Assembly: GCA_049324835.1 (NCBI GenBank)
Contig: JBMOMT010000010.1
Coordinates: forward strand, 94,643 to 158,642
Direction of reading: 5' to 3'
Length of the DNA stretch: 64,000 nucleotides
From: JBMOMT01 sp049324835
Lineage (GTDB): Bacteria; Chloroflexota; Anaerolineae; CAYNKW01
Shown here: positions 1 through 8,447 of the stretch, in pieces
How positions within the stretch are numbered: position 1 is the stretch's first letter
Layout: each line of letters opens with the position of its first letter
Translations under genes and position numbers: made by a program
Notes under the pieces: model-generated
Seen by the model: the letters and a program-made list of their open reading frames with translations, nothing else
Databases searched by the model: none
What the model was told of the DNA's origin: nothing

Positions 1-75
1 AGTCGATTTTCCAGCCTGCGGGAGGGTAGGCTGAGCAGTGTTTCCTGTGTTGGCGGAGGAGCCTCAACGAGGATT

Positions 76-1080
76 GTGATGAATACATCGCCGTTTCCCG
101 TTCAGCGGTCGCTTTTGTCGGTTTCGGCTCTGGCTGAATGGATGTCAGCCAGCTACAATCTGCCCGGTTCTCTAACCTGTCAATTCTGGCGACGAGGTAT
201 AAACGATCTGTACGTTGTCAGGGCAAAGGGGATAGAACTCGTGCTGCGCATCTCTCCTACAGGCTGGCGCGCCTTTGAGCATCTCGCTGCCGAGATGGAT
301 CTGCTCAGCTTTCTTCACCGGCGCCGTATCTGTGTGCCGGAACCCATTCGGCACACCGATGGCACCTTCATCCAGACTTTGAATGCTCCCGAAGGTCCAC
401 GGTACGCAGTTTTATTTACCTATGTGCCTGGCGTCCCACCCGGCCCGACCGAGGCGTCAGGTTATCGTTTTGGTCAGGCCATTGCCCGGTTGCACACCGT
501 CACCGATGGCTATCCGGCAGACTGTGCAGGTTTTCGCTTTGAAGCCGACGATATGGTGGATAGCCCCCTGGCGCGGTTGAGGCCCTTGTTCGTTGAACAT
601 CCGGACGATTGGGATTATCTGCAAGCAATAGCAGACGGCTTGCGACAAGCAGCCAACAGACTGCCGCACACAGCACCGGCGTATGGCATTTGTCATGGCG
701 ACGTGAACGATAGCAACTTTCACGTCATCGACGAAAAAAAATGGGCGCTGCTCGATTTTGAGTACTTTGGCTACGGCTGGCGAGTGTTCGACATTGCCAC
801 GTTTTTCAACAATCAGATTCATCAGCTGGGCAAGACAGAGCGCAGCCAAAGGAATGTGGAAGCATTCTTGGAAGGTTATCAGTCAGTTCGTGCACTGAGC
901 CAGGCCGAACTGGAAGCGTTGCCTTTATTTGTGATGCTGCGCCAAATCTGGCTGCTGGGAATAGGCGCCAGGAATCAGCCCAACATAGGTCTGAGCCTGT
1001 TCGAAAACTGGGCGTTTGACGAATGTATGCCGTTCATCAGAGCATGGATGGCGGAGCCATTTTGGGATAGAATGGGCTGA
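76..1080 (+). CDS. Phosphotransferase of the aminoglycoside/choline kinase-like (APH) family
   Basis: Protein of 334 aa with the kinase-like fold of the APH family. The catalytic-loop Brenner motif HGDVNDSNF has its His at about residue 207, and the metal-binding Asp lies in LLDFEYFGYG at about residue 227. An N-terminal VLRISP stretch fits the ATP-binding beta-strands. The family phosphorylates small hydroxylated substrates (homoserine, choline, aminoglycosides, fructosamine); the substrate cannot be told here. The first codon is GTG followed directly by ATG at 79, which is an equally good start; the purine-rich GAGGA just upstream could serve either. It stands alone, convergent with galT. 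Confidence 0.8.
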   Translation: MMNTSPFPVQRSLLSVSALAEWMSASYNLPGSLTCQFWRRGINDLYVVRAKGIELVLRISPTGWRAFEHLAAEMDLLSFLHRRRICVPEPIRHTDGTFIQTLNAPEGPRYAVLFTYVPGVPPGPTEASGYRFGQAIARLHTVTDGYPADCAGFRFEADDMVDSPLARLRPLFVEHPDDWDYLQAIADGLRQAANRLPHTAPAYGICHGDVNDSNFHVIDEKKWALLDFEYFGYGWRVFDIATFFNNQIHQLGKTERSQRNVEAFLEGYQSVRALSQAELEALPLFVMLRQIWLLGIGARNQPNIGLSLFENWAFDECMPFIRAWMAEPFWDRMG

Positions 1081-1196
1081 TCGGCGGTTGCAGCCGATGT
1101 GGCTGTCGAGGCTCTATCAGCTTGGGTGATCCGCAACGTCGGACGAGTCGCCAGACCACAGACGTCCACCTGGATTGGAATGGTGGCCGTGTGGAT

Positions 1197-1365
1197 CATC
1201 TCCCGCGAGTGTGGCCAAAAATCGTGGGAGGTGTCTGACCCTCCCGCAGGTTGAGAAAGAATCATGCCCCCAGAGAGGGTTTTCATGGGCCAAAGCTCAG
1301 GGGAAGCGTATCCATCGAACCTGCGGGAGGATTTCCCACAGATTTTGGCCACACTCATCTCCCGC
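1197..1365. mobile_element. MITE-like element with terminal inverted repeats and 10-bp target duplication
   Basis: The left end (from 1208, AGTGTGGCCAAAA) is the inverted complement of the right end (to 1355, TTTTGGCCACACT). A second inverted pair lies inside: CCTCCCGCAGGTT at 1240-1252 and AACCTGCGGGAGG at 1318-1330. The element body of about 148 bp carries no ORF. It is flanked by an exact 10-bp direct repeat, CATCTCCCGC, at 1197-1206 and 1356-1365, which looks like a target-site duplication. The right copy contains the last codons of galT, so the insertion happened at the galT stop codon without breaking the gene. A 13-base match to the internal repeat (CCTGCGGGAGGGT) occurs at about 15-27 at the window edge. 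Confidence 0.7.
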
Positions 1366-2401
1366 CGGCTTTGTAATGGATCTCTGGCAGCGTCCGCAGG
1401 CGCTCGGCGGCCTGCTCGGCGGTGAGATCGCGCTGAGCCTCGGCCAGCATCTCGTAACCCACCATGAATTTTTTCACCGTGGCCGAGCGCAGCAGCGGCG
1501 GGTAAAAGTGGGCGTGTAACCCCCAGTGGGGGTGCTCGCCATCGTCTGTGGGCGCGCCGTGCCAGCCCATGGAATAGGGAAACGAAACTTGGAAAAGATT
1601 GTCGTAGCGGGTCAACAGGCGTTTGAGAATCTGGGCCAGCGCATCCCGCTCGGCGGCGCTCAGATCGGGCAGTCGTAGCACGTGGCGGCGGGGCAACAGC
1701 AACGTCTCGAACGGCCAGATGGCCCAAAAGGGCACGACTGCCAGCCAGCGCTCGTTTTCCACCACGATGCGCTCCTGTGTGTCGGCTTCCAGAGCGGCAT
1801 AGTCTGCCAGCAGCGGCTGGCCGTGCCGCTCGAAATAGGCGCGCTGGTGACGATCCTCTTGGGCCGGCTCGTTGGGCAGCGCGCTGCCGGCCCAGATCTG
1901 GCCGTGGGGGTGCGGGTTGGAGCAGCCCATGACGGCCCCTTTGTTTTCGAACACTTGCACCCAGCGGTAGCGTTGGCCCAACTCCTGGCTCTGGGCGGCC
2001 CAGGTATCGACCACGGCGCGGATCTCGTCGACGGCCAGTTCGGGCAGGGTGAGATCGTGGCGCGGCGAAAAGCAGACCACGCGGCAGGTGCCGCGCTCGG
2101 CCTCGGCCACCAGCAGGTCCTGGGTGTGCCATTCGGCCTGTGGAGTATCCGGCAGCAAGGCGGCAAAGTCGTTATCGAAAACATAGGTTCCGGAGTAGGC
2201 CGGGTTGCGCGCCCCGCCGGCCCGCCCGTTGCCGGGGCAGAGGTAACAATCGGGGTCGTAGGCCGGACGGTGCTCCTGGGGTGGGCGTTCGACCTGGCCC
2301 TGCCAGGGGCGGCGCAGTCGGTGGGGCGAAACCACGATCCAATCGCCGGTCAGTGGGTTGTAACGGCGGTGAGGGTGCTCCTTCAAATCGAAAACAGGCA
2401 T
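1355..2401 (-). CDS. galT: Galactose-1-phosphate uridylyltransferase
   Basis: GalT of 348 aa, usual family length. It exchanges UMP between UDP-glucose and galactose-1-phosphate in the Leloir pathway. The N-terminus RYNPLTGDWIVVSP is characteristic, the CYLC pair near residue 52 matches the metal-binding cysteines, and NPHPHGQIW near residue 165 holds the active-site His that forms the uridylyl intermediate. No galK or galE is adjacent. The stop codon abuts the MITE-like element, whose target duplication repeats the gene's last bases, so the element probably supplies the 3' end of the transcript. Confidence 0.95.
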   Translation of the reverse strand: MPVFDLKEHPHRRYNPLTGDWIVVSPHRLRRPWQGQVERPPQEHRPAYDPDCYLCPGNGRAGGARNPAYSGTYVFDNDFAALLPDTPQAEWHTQDLLVAEAERGTCRVVCFSPRHDLTLPELAVDEIRAVVDTWAAQSQELGQRYRWVQVFENKGAVMGCSNPHPHGQIWAGSALPNEPAQEDRHQRAYFERHGQPLLADYAALEADTQERIVVENERWLAVVPFWAIWPFETLLLPRRHVLRLPDLSAAERDALAQILKRLLTRYDNLFQVSFPYSMGWHGAPTDDGEHPHWGLHAHFYPPLLRSATVKKFMVGYEMLAEAQRDLTAEQAAERLRTLPEIHYKAGGR

Positions 2402-2541
2402 GGTTTATACTCCAACCGGCCGATGGCCTGACGACGCCGCCGACGGTGAGCCTGTAGCAGTGGGCAAGCGCCCCGTCCTGTGTCAGACGGCCTGTGGTAA
2501 AATGGGGTCTCAAGAACACCAACAGAGGAGCTCAAAACGAC

Positions 2542-3270
2542 ATGCAATTTTACTTTATCCGGCACGGCCAATCGGAGAACAACCTGTTGTGGGCACAGAC
2601 CGGCTCCAGCGAGGGCCGCAACGACGATCCCGGCCTGACGGAGGTCGGCTGGCAGCAGGCGCGGGCAGTGGCCCGTTTTCTCAAGGGCGACGGCCCGGCC
2701 GGAACGCCCTCGACGGCCGGCTGGGACCCGCAGAACGCGACGGGCTTTGGCATCAGTTATCTCTATTGTAGCCTGATGCTGCGGGCGGTGCTCACCGGTG
2801 ATGTCATCGCCCGCGAGCTGGGCCTGCCGTTGCTGGCCTGGCCTGACGTCCACGAATCGGGCGGCATCTATTTACGCGACGAGGTCAGCGGCGAGCGGTT
2901 GGGGCAACCAGGTAAAACCCGCGCCTTTTTCGAGACCCACTTTCCCAACCTGGTGCTGCCCAAAGACCTGGGAGACGAAGGCTGGTGGAATCGGCCTTTT
3001 GAGGCGCAAGAGGCGCGTCCCGCCCGCGCCAGTCGCGCCCTGGAAGAGTTACTGGCGCGCCACGGCGACAGCCAGGATCGTGTGGCGGTGGTGAGTCACG
3101 GCGGTTTTTACAACTGGCTGCTGCGGGCCATTCTGAATCTGCCACCCGAAAGTGATCGCTGGTTTACGTTGAACAACGCTGCCCTGAGTCGCATCGATTT
3201 TACCGACGGCGGGATCGAGCTGGTCTATGGCAACCGCGCCGATTATCTGCTGCCGCATCTGATCACGTAA
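2542..3270 (+). CDS. Histidine phosphatase superfamily protein (phosphoglycerate mutase-like)
   Basis: Protein of 242 aa. The start ATG at 2542 is chosen because GAGGAG precedes it at 2525-2530 and the protein then begins MQFYFIRHGQSENN, with the RHG phospho-acceptor motif at residues 7-9, as is normal for the family. The second catalytic His lies in VAVVSHGGFYNWLL towards the C-terminus. The family includes cofactor-dependent phosphoglycerate mutases and many broad phosphatases; the region around residue 50 (PAGTPSTAGWDPQNATGF) is an insertion not typical of glycolytic enzymes, so a phosphatase is more likely. It is divergent from galT, sharing a 140-bp intergenic region. Confidence 0.85.
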   Translation: MQFYFIRHGQSENNLLWAQTGSSEGRNDDPGLTEVGWQQARAVARFLKGDGPAGTPSTAGWDPQNATGFGISYLYCSLMLRAVLTGDVIARELGLPLLAWPDVHESGGIYLRDEVSGERLGQPGKTRAFFETHFPNLVLPKDLGDEGWWNRPFEAQEARPARASRALEELLARHGDSQDRVAVVSHGGFYNWLLRAILNLPPESDRWFTLNNAALSRIDFTDGGIELVYGNRADYLLPHLIT

Positions 3271-3303
3271 ACGGCTCAGCGCGCCCAGGCAGGTTGCCCC
3301 ACT

Positions 3304-4479
3304 TCAAGGCACCGTCTCCAGCCGGGCGGCAGCCAGCCCTGCCGCCACCAGGCGCGTCACGTCCAGGCCGGCCTCGGCGGCCTCGATGTCGGCCAGGGTG
3401 GGGCGGGTGACCACCTGGCGCGGCATGAGGAACTGACAACTGTCGTCGCCGGGTTCGATCGAGATCTCGAACGTGCCGATGGCCTGGGCATGGGCGATGA
3501 TCTCTTTTTTGTCCAGACTGATGAGCGGGCGCAGCACGGGCATGGTGGCTGCTGCCTGCACCGCCGTCAGACTTTCCAGTGTCTGCGAGGCCACCTGGCC
3601 CAGACTCTCGCCGCTGACCAGCGCCAGCCCACCTTCACGGCGGGTCAGCGCCTCGGCGATACGCAACATCAGCCGCCGGTAGAGCAGGATGCGCGGCGGC
3701 GCCGGGGCCGAGGCCACCACCTGTTGCTGCATCTCGCCGATGGGCACCACGTAATAGCGCCGCGAAACGCCGTAGGCGCGCAGCGCGCCCACCAGCCGCC
3801 GTACCTTGTCCTCCGAGGCCAGCCAGTCGCCGAACGGCCCACTGTGAAAGTGGATGGGTATGACGTGGCAGCCGCGCTTGAGGGCAAAAAGGCCGGCCAC
3901 GGGTGAGTCGATGCCGCCGGAGAGCAGCAGTCCCACCCTGCCGCTGCTGCCCACCGGCAGCCCGCCGATGCCGTCGATGCGCTCAAAATAAAAGAGCGCC
4001 TCTTTGAACATCACCTCGATGTGGATGACCAGCTCCGGATTCTTGAGATCGACCGGCCAGCCGGTGGCCGCCTGAATGTGACCACCCACCGCGGCATTGA
4101 TCTCGGGGGAGGTGAGGGCAAAGTGTTTGTCGGCGCGGCTGGCTGCCACTTTGAAGGCGCGCACCCGGCGCGTTGTCAGGTCGCCGCCAGCGCTCTGGGC
4201 CAGCTTTTCCAGTACAGTCGCCTGGAGGGCCAGCATGTCTCTGGCGGCGCGATAAGCCGGGGCAAAGTAGGCGATGCCAGGCACGGTGCGCAGCCGCTCC
4301 AGCGCTTGCGGTGTGCCCTCTGGAGAGGTCAGCCGCACCAGCAACCGCCCCGACAGCCGCTCCACGCTCGCTGCCTCCAGTCGCTGTTGCACGTTGCGCT
4401 GGAGCTGGCGTTCGAAATAGCCTCGATTTTTGCCCTTGAGGCCGATCTCGGCATAGTGGATGACGATCAGATCGGTCAT
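3304..4479 (-). CDS. thiI: tRNA 4-thiouridine sulfurtransferase ThiI
   Basis: Protein of 391 aa. ThiI adenylates U8 of tRNA and transfers sulfur to give 4-thiouridine; it also feeds sulfur to thiamine thiazole synthesis. The start (ATG at 4479) gives MTDLIVIHYAEIGLKGKNRG, the standard ThiI N-terminus with the ferredoxin-like/THUMP region following. The PP-loop ATP-binding motif LLLSGGIDSPVAG lies near residue 187. It lacks the C-terminal rhodanese domain of the longer E. coli enzyme, so persulfide sulfur must come from a separate protein. Its start overlaps the upstream aldolase stop by 4 nt (ATGA), indicating translational coupling. Confidence 0.93.
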   Translation of the reverse strand: MTDLIVIHYAEIGLKGKNRGYFERQLQRNVQQRLEAASVERLSGRLLVRLTSPEGTPQALERLRTVPGIAYFAPAYRAARDMLALQATVLEKLAQSAGGDLTTRRVRAFKVAASRADKHFALTSPEINAAVGGHIQAATGWPVDLKNPELVIHIEVMFKEALFYFERIDGIGGLPVGSSGRVGLLLSGGIDSPVAGLFALKRGCHVIPIHFHSGPFGDWLASEDKVRRLVGALRAYGVSRRYYVVPIGEMQQQVVASAPAPPRILLYRRLMLRIAEALTRREGGLALVSGESLGQVASQTLESLTAVQAAATMPVLRPLISLDKKEIIAHAQAIGTFEISIEPGDDSCQFLMPRQVVTRPTLADIEAAEAGLDVTRLVAAGLAAARLETVP

Positions 4480-5135
4480 ACCTGCCCCCGCGTGCGCTGC
4501 CAGAGGGCAGTCAGGTGAGTTATCTCTTCGGCTGGCAGTTCGCGGGTCGCCCCCAGCAGCAGTGTCCCCAACCGGATGCGGGCGAACAACTCTAGCCGCT
4601 CCATGCCAAAGTAGGCTGCTTCCAGCGTGCGCCCCACGGTGACAGCGCCGTGATTGGCCAGCAAAAAGGCGTCGTGATCTGCCAGATAGGGGAGCATGGC
4701 CTGGGGTAGGGCTTTGGTGCCGGCGCGAGCATAAGGCACGTGGGCCACCGGTCCCAGACAGAGCAGCGCCTCTGGCAAAAGTGGCGCGTTTAGCGGCACA
4801 GTGGAGGCCGCAAAGGCGGTGACTGCCGGGGGGTGGGCATGCACCACGGCAGCCACGTCGGGCCGGGCGCAATAGATCGCCAGGTGCATGGGCGTTTCTG
4901 AAGAAGGCTGCCGGCCCTGCTGGGCAGCCAGCACCTGACCGTCTAACGTCATCTGGATCAGGTCGTGAGGGGCCATGAAGCCTTTGCTCACGCCGGTAGG
5001 CGTCACCAGCACGGTCTGATCCGCCAGGCGGACAGACAGATTACCATCGTTGGCGGCGACGAAAAAACGATCATAGATTCGCCGCCCGATTTCCACGATC
5101 TGGCGGCGGAGGTCGGTTTGGTTATCCTCTGGCAT
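4476..5135 (-). CDS. Class II aldolase/adducin family protein (L-fuculose-phosphate aldolase-like)
   Basis: Protein of 219 aa, the family's usual size. Zn-dependent class II aldolases of this fold cleave fuculose-1-P or epimerise/dehydrate related sugar phosphates. GNLSVRL binds the phosphate, SSETPMH carries the catalytic Glu, VVHAHPPAVTAFA gives the HxH zinc ligands and LLANHGAV the third His. The start at 5135 is preceded by a strong GGAGGA. Longer reading upstream gives non-family residues. No other fucose genes are near, so the substrate is open (methylthioribulose-1-P dehydratase and ribulose-P 4-epimerase belong to the same fold). Confidence 0.85.
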   Translation of the reverse strand: MPEDNQTDLRRQIVEIGRRIYDRFFVAANDGNLSVRLADQTVLVTPTGVSKGFMAPHDLIQMTLDGQVLAAQQGRQPSSETPMHLAIYCARPDVAAVVHAHPPAVTAFAASTVPLNAPLLPEALLCLGPVAHVPYARAGTKALPQAMLPYLADHDAFLLANHGAVTVGRTLEAAYFGMERLELFARIRLGTLLLGATRELPAEEITHLTALWQRTRGQV

Positions 5136-5278
5136 CGAGTCCTCCAAGTTGGCAGTGCGGCCTATTGTACCACCGTTTGGCGGGCAGAACAAAAGTGAGA
5201 CGGCAGGCTGTGTGTTTATGACATGGCCGGGGGAAAAACATCGCCAGCGCAAAAAGGCGCCCAAGACTGTTCACACAT

Positions 5279-5307
5279 TTGACAGAAAGACGGAGACGGA
5301 GTATAAT
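5279..5307 (+). promoter_or_regulatory. Consensus sigma-70 promoter of arsR
   Basis: TTGACA (5279-5284) and TATAAT (5302-5307) are both perfect and separated by 17 bp. The arsR start is about 35 bp downstream. Confidence 0.8.
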
Positions 5308-5311
5308 TATT

Positions 5312-5333
5312 TTAGTAACTGCTTAAACACTAA
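5312..5333. promoter_or_regulatory. Candidate ArsR operator
   Basis: Inverted pair TTAGT (5312-5316) / ACTAA (5329-5333) just downstream of the -10 box and before the arsR ribosome-binding site AAGGA. The position fits autorepression; the arms are short, so this is tentative. Confidence 0.35.
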
Positions 5334-5341
5334 GGAAAACC

Positions 5342-5689
5342 ATGATGTACGAGCTGGTACGCTTTTTCAAAGCGCTAGGAGATGAGACCCGGTTGCGGCT
5401 GGTGGCGATGTTGGCCCAACAGGAGCCGGGGCAGGCCCTATGTGTGGGACGGCTGGCGCGTGAATTGGGCGTGACCGATTCCGCCGTATCCCAGCACCTG
5501 CGTGTGCTCAAGGACCTGGGCCTGGTGCACGTCGAGCGGCGTGGTTATCGCCTCCACTACTTTCTCGACTCGGAGCGCCTGGCTGCCTATCGCCGCCTTA
5601 TACATGAGCAACTTGGTGACGACTTTATCGTCCACCAGAGTGAAGCGATTTCAGTAGAGGGAGGAGGTGAGGCGCATGTGTTGTCGTGA
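5342..5689 (+). CDS. ArsR-family winged-helix repressor
   Basis: Protein of 115 aa. Metal- or redox-responsive repressors of this family release DNA on ligand binding. FFKALGDETRLRLVAML is the hallmark start, and the recognition helix lies in TDSAVSQHLRVLKDLGLV at about residues 46-63. The central stretch GQALCVGRLARELGV has one Cys rather than the ELCVCD box of arsenic/cadmium sensors, so the ligand is unknown. It has a perfect promoter and a possible operator immediately upstream. Its last 14 bases overlap the start of a Cys-rich microprotein, making a two-gene unit. Confidence 0.9.
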   Translation: MMYELVRFFKALGDETRLRLVAMLAQQEPGQALCVGRLARELGVTDSAVSQHLRVLKDLGLVHVERRGYRLHYFLDSERLAAYRRLIHEQLGDDFIVHQSEAISVEGGGEAHVLS

Positions 5690-5819
5690 TTCCAAGGGGG
5701 AGTGTTGCCATCCCGAAGAGAAGCGTGATCCGCAGGAATGCACGCCGGAGCAGATCCGGGAGTGCCACGGCGACGCGACGGAGCATCCTTGCGAGGGCAG
5801 GGCAGCAGAGCAAGAGTAG
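5676..5819 (+). CDS. Cys-rich 47-aa microprotein coupled to arsR
   Basis: The reading frame starts with ATG at 5676, directly after a very strong Shine-Dalgarno (GGGAGGAGGTGA, about 5660-5670), and ends TAG at 5819. The 47-aa product has seven Cys and three His: MCCRD at the start, ECCHPEE near residue 10, then ECTPEQIRECHGD and EHPCE. Paired CC and CHP/ECHG motifs in a small, charged, soluble protein suggest metal binding. I recall similar short ECTPEQI-type proteins in anaerobic bacteria and archaea but cannot name a characterised one. Start overlap with arsR by 14 nt suggests that the repressor controls it; a strong terminator follows. Confidence 0.7.
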   Translation: MCCRDSKGECCHPEEKRDPQECTPEQIRECHGDATEHPCEGRAAEQE

Positions 5820-5843
5820 CACGCTGCAGCAACAGGATGGGAC

Positions 5844-5873
5844 AACCAGAAGGCCCGGCAGGGCCTTCTGGTT
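5844..5873 (+). terminator. Rho-independent terminator after the arsR unit
   Basis: Perfect 13-bp stem AACCAGAAGGCCC / GGGCCTTCTGGTT with a 4-base loop (GGCA), followed by GCTTTC. It lies 24 bp past the microprotein stop. Confidence 0.75.
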
Positions 5874-5892
5874 GCTTTCGGTGGGAGGTGTG

Positions 5893-6307
5893 ATGGAAGG
5901 ACACGCGACAAAAGGTCTGGTGCGCAGAGCAAAGGCCAAAGCGGCCGGGGAGCGCCGGGCAAAAGTGGGGCAGCGGGTGGAAGACCCGGCCCAGCCGGCC
6001 CGGTGTGGCCCATTCTGCGGCGGGTGGTGGGCCGCCGGTGGGCTGCTGGCCCTTCGCTGCTCCAGGGGGCATCGACTTTTTGCGGCTGTACGTGACCGTC
6101 TGCACCGAGGCCCGCATCCAGGAGGCCCTGGACGAGATCCGGCGCGACCGCACCGCTTTCATCGCCCACCGCTTCTCCACGCTGCGTGTGGCCGGCTGCA
6201 TCGTCGTCATCGGGGATGGGTGGATCGTGGGCCAGGGAACGCACGAGTCGCTGATCGAGAGCAACCCGACGTACCAGCGCCTCTGGCGGCGCCAGTGGGC
6301 TGACTAG
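5893..6307 (+). pseudogene. Remnant of an ABC exporter (C-terminal end of an ATPase domain)
   Basis: From 6104 to 6307 the frame reads TEARIQEALDEIRR, AFIAHRFSTLRVA, VVIGDGWIVGQGTHESLIE and ends in a stop. This is the region after Walker B of an MDR-type ABC exporter, including the H-loop (AHRFSTLR). The Walker A, signature and Walker B parts and the whole membrane domain are missing. A second frame from 5893 starts with GTG-ATG behind GGGAGGTG and may be the original N-terminus, so an internal deletion is likely. The next two genes are intact paralogues. Confidence 0.65.
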
Positions 6308-6430
6308 TACCCGTACAGGGGGTATACAGTATCGTGGCAGAACAGCATCCAAACCGGCCTGCCGGCAGCGAGGCCAGGGGTTCATCTCGGCATCGCGACT
6401 CCGAGTTCAACTGCCCGTGAGCCCAAGAAG

Positions 6431-6675
6431 GTGATCGCCGTGACGGCCATTGCCCGGCAGTGGATGCCTTCCACCGTCTATGCTTCAGGGTTCGTCCTCG
6501 TTCTGACCGGCCTGCAGCGCAAGCTCATTACGATCATACCGCCCTCTATTGTGTGTGGTATCCAGCTCGCCCTCGGTGTGCTCCTGCTGCGTCGGAACCG
6601 CTATGCGCTCGCCTCACGGGCGTGCTGCTCTGGCTCTGCCCGTCAGACGAGAATCGTTCGCCTTCGGGCCGTTAG
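6431..6675 (+). pseudogene. Possible frameshifted small membrane protein
   Basis: From GTG 6431 the frame reads about 60 residues with two hydrophobic stretches (VYASGFVLVLTGLQRK and CGIQLALGVLLLRRNRYAL). In a neighbouring frame it continues as RLTGVLLWLCPSDENRSPSGR before a stop at 6675. The join would need a one-base shift near 6612. It looks like a broken two- or three-helix membrane protein between the ABC debris and the intact exporter. I do not recognise the family. Confidence 0.3.
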
Positions 6676-6698
6676 AAGTAGGAGGTATATAGCTCGAC

Positions 6699-8447
6699 AT
6701 GAATACGATATGGCGTTTGTTACGTTCGATGCGGCCCTACCGCAGGCTGATCGTCCTCAACTGGTTCTCGATGGTCTGTCTCGTGGCCGCCGACCTGGCA
6801 ATCCCCCGTATGCTGCAGCAGACGGTGGATCGCGGCATCCTGGCGAGGAACGAGGGCGTTATCCTGCAATCTTCTCTCGTTATGGTCGGCCTGATTCTGG
6901 TCAGCGCCGCGGCCACTGTGGGGATCACGGTGTGCGCCGTGCGCACCTCGCAGCGGCTGGGCGCCGACCTGCGGCGCGATCTCTTTGCGCGGGTGTTGTC
7001 GCTCTCTTTCCACAACCTGGACCAATGGCGGACGGGCCAGCTACTCACCCGCCTTTCCAGCGACATCCAACAGGTCACCCAGTTCACCTTTTTTACAGGG
7101 CGCATGTTCCTGCGCGTCCCGTTGGTGTTTGTGGGCAGCCTGACCCTGATGGCACTGACCAACTGGCGGTTGGCCCTGATCATGCTATTCATCATCCCGG
7201 CCGCGACGATCGTTTTCCTCTGGTACGCCAACCGGGCGGAGCCTATGTTCATGCAAGTGCAACGCCGCCTCGACCGTCTCAACACGATCTTGCAGGAGAA
7301 TGTGGCCGGGGTGCGTGCCGTCAAGGCGTTTGTGCGCGCGGCGCACGAGAACGCGCGCTTTGGCCAGGTTAATGATGGCCTGACGGAGCGCAGCATCCGT
7401 GTGGGTCGTTTTCTCGCCATCCTCCCGCCCACTCTACAGTACCTGGTGAACCTGGGCATCGTCTTTGTGGTTGGCGTCGGCGGCGTGCTGGCGATGCGCG
7501 ATCAACTCTCGTTGGGCGAGATTCTCGCTTTCAACAGCTATCTGCTCTGGGTGATGCTGTCTCTCAGCCACCTGGGGATGATGGTGAGCTTTATCTCGGC
7601 CTCGGCAGCTTCGGCGCAGCGCATCTTTGAGGTGCTCGATCAGGTGTCCACGGTGATGGATGGCGACACGGCTCTGCCCGGCGCGATGGGACGGGCCGCT
7701 CTGCGGGGGGTGCAGTTCGCCTACGACGGCCACGAACACGAGCCCGTGTTGCAGGACATCAACCTACTCATGGAGCCGGGCCAGACCATCGCCCTGCTGG
7801 GGGCCACCGGCTCGGGCAAGAGCACGTTGATCAGCCTGTTGCCCCGCTTCTACGACGTGGACCGGGGACAGGTCACCCTCGACGACCACGATGTGCGCGC
7901 GCTTACCCTGGAGTCGTTGCGCGCGCACATCGGCCTGGTGCCCCAGGAGACGATCCTGTTTTCGGGCACGATCCGCGACAATATCCGCTATGGCCGGCCC
8001 GAAGCCAGCGACAAAGAGGTCGTGACGGCAGCCCTGGCGGCCCAGGCCCACGATTTTATCATGGGCTTTCCCGATGGCTACGATACGCTGTTAGGACAAC
8101 GCGGCGTCAACCTCTCCGGCGGGCAGAAGCAGCGGTTGGCCATCGCGCGGGCGTTGCTCATGCAGCCTCGACTGCTGATCTTGGACGACAGCACCAGTTC
8201 GGTTGACGTAGAGACGGAGGTCAGGATACAGGAGGCGCTGGATGCATCGTGCAAAGGGCGCACCACCTTGTTGGTGGCCCAGCGCATCAGCAGTGTGCTG
8301 GGGGCCGACCAGATCGTCGTCCTCGACGGCGGTCGCGTTATGGCGATGGGTAGCCATCGCGAGCTGATGGCTACCTGTTCTATCTATCGCGAAATCTATG
8401 AATCGCAGCTTGGCAACGGTGCGGGAGGAGGCGTGAATCATGGGTGA
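6699..8447 (+). CDS. ABC exporter half-transporter with degenerate catalytic site
   Basis: Protein of 582 aa with an N-terminal six-helix ABC exporter membrane domain (about 15-310) and a C-terminal ATPase. Walker A GATGSGKS, Q-loop VPQET, signature LSGGQKQR and Walker B LLILDDSTSSVD are all present. In Walker B the catalytic Glu is replaced by Asp (D497), and the H-loop His is Gln (VAQRIS). This is the pattern of the inactive half in heterodimeric exporters such as TM287/288 and BmrCD. The downstream gene, overlapping by 8 nt, supplies the canonical half. AGGAGG precedes the ATG. Probable substrate class is lipophilic drugs or lipids; nothing in the sequence specifies it. Confidence 0.9.
   Translation: MNTIWRLLRSMRPYRRLIVLNWFSMVCLVAADLAIPRMLQQTVDRGILARNEGVILQSSLVMVGLILVSAAATVGITVCAVRTSQRLGADLRRDLFARVLSLSFHNLDQWRTGQLLTRLSSDIQQVTQFTFFTGRMFLRVPLVFVGSLTLMALTNWRLALIMLFIIPAATIVFLWYANRAEPMFMQVQRRLDRLNTILQENVAGVRAVKAFVRAAHENARFGQVNDGLTERSIRVGRFLAILPPTLQYLVNLGIVFVVGVGGVLAMRDQLSLGEILAFNSYLLWVMLSLSHLGMMVSFISASAASAQRIFEVLDQVSTVMDGDTALPGAMGRAALRGVQFAYDGHEHEPVLQDINLLMEPGQTIALLGATGSGKSTLISLLPRFYDVDRGQVTLDDHDVRALTLESLRAHIGLVPQETILFSGTIRDNIRYGRPEASDKEVVTAALAAQAHDFIMGFPDGYDTLLGQRGVNLSGGQKQRLAIARALLMQPRLLILDDSTSSVDVETEVRIQEALDASCKGRTTLLVAQRISSVLGADQIVVLDGGRVMAMGSHRELMATCSIYREIYESQLGNGAGGGVNHG

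Noticed and set aside
975..2132. Long open frame antisense/alternate to galT
   Set aside because: Arg/Pro/Ala-rich shadow of galT in another frame, with no family motif.
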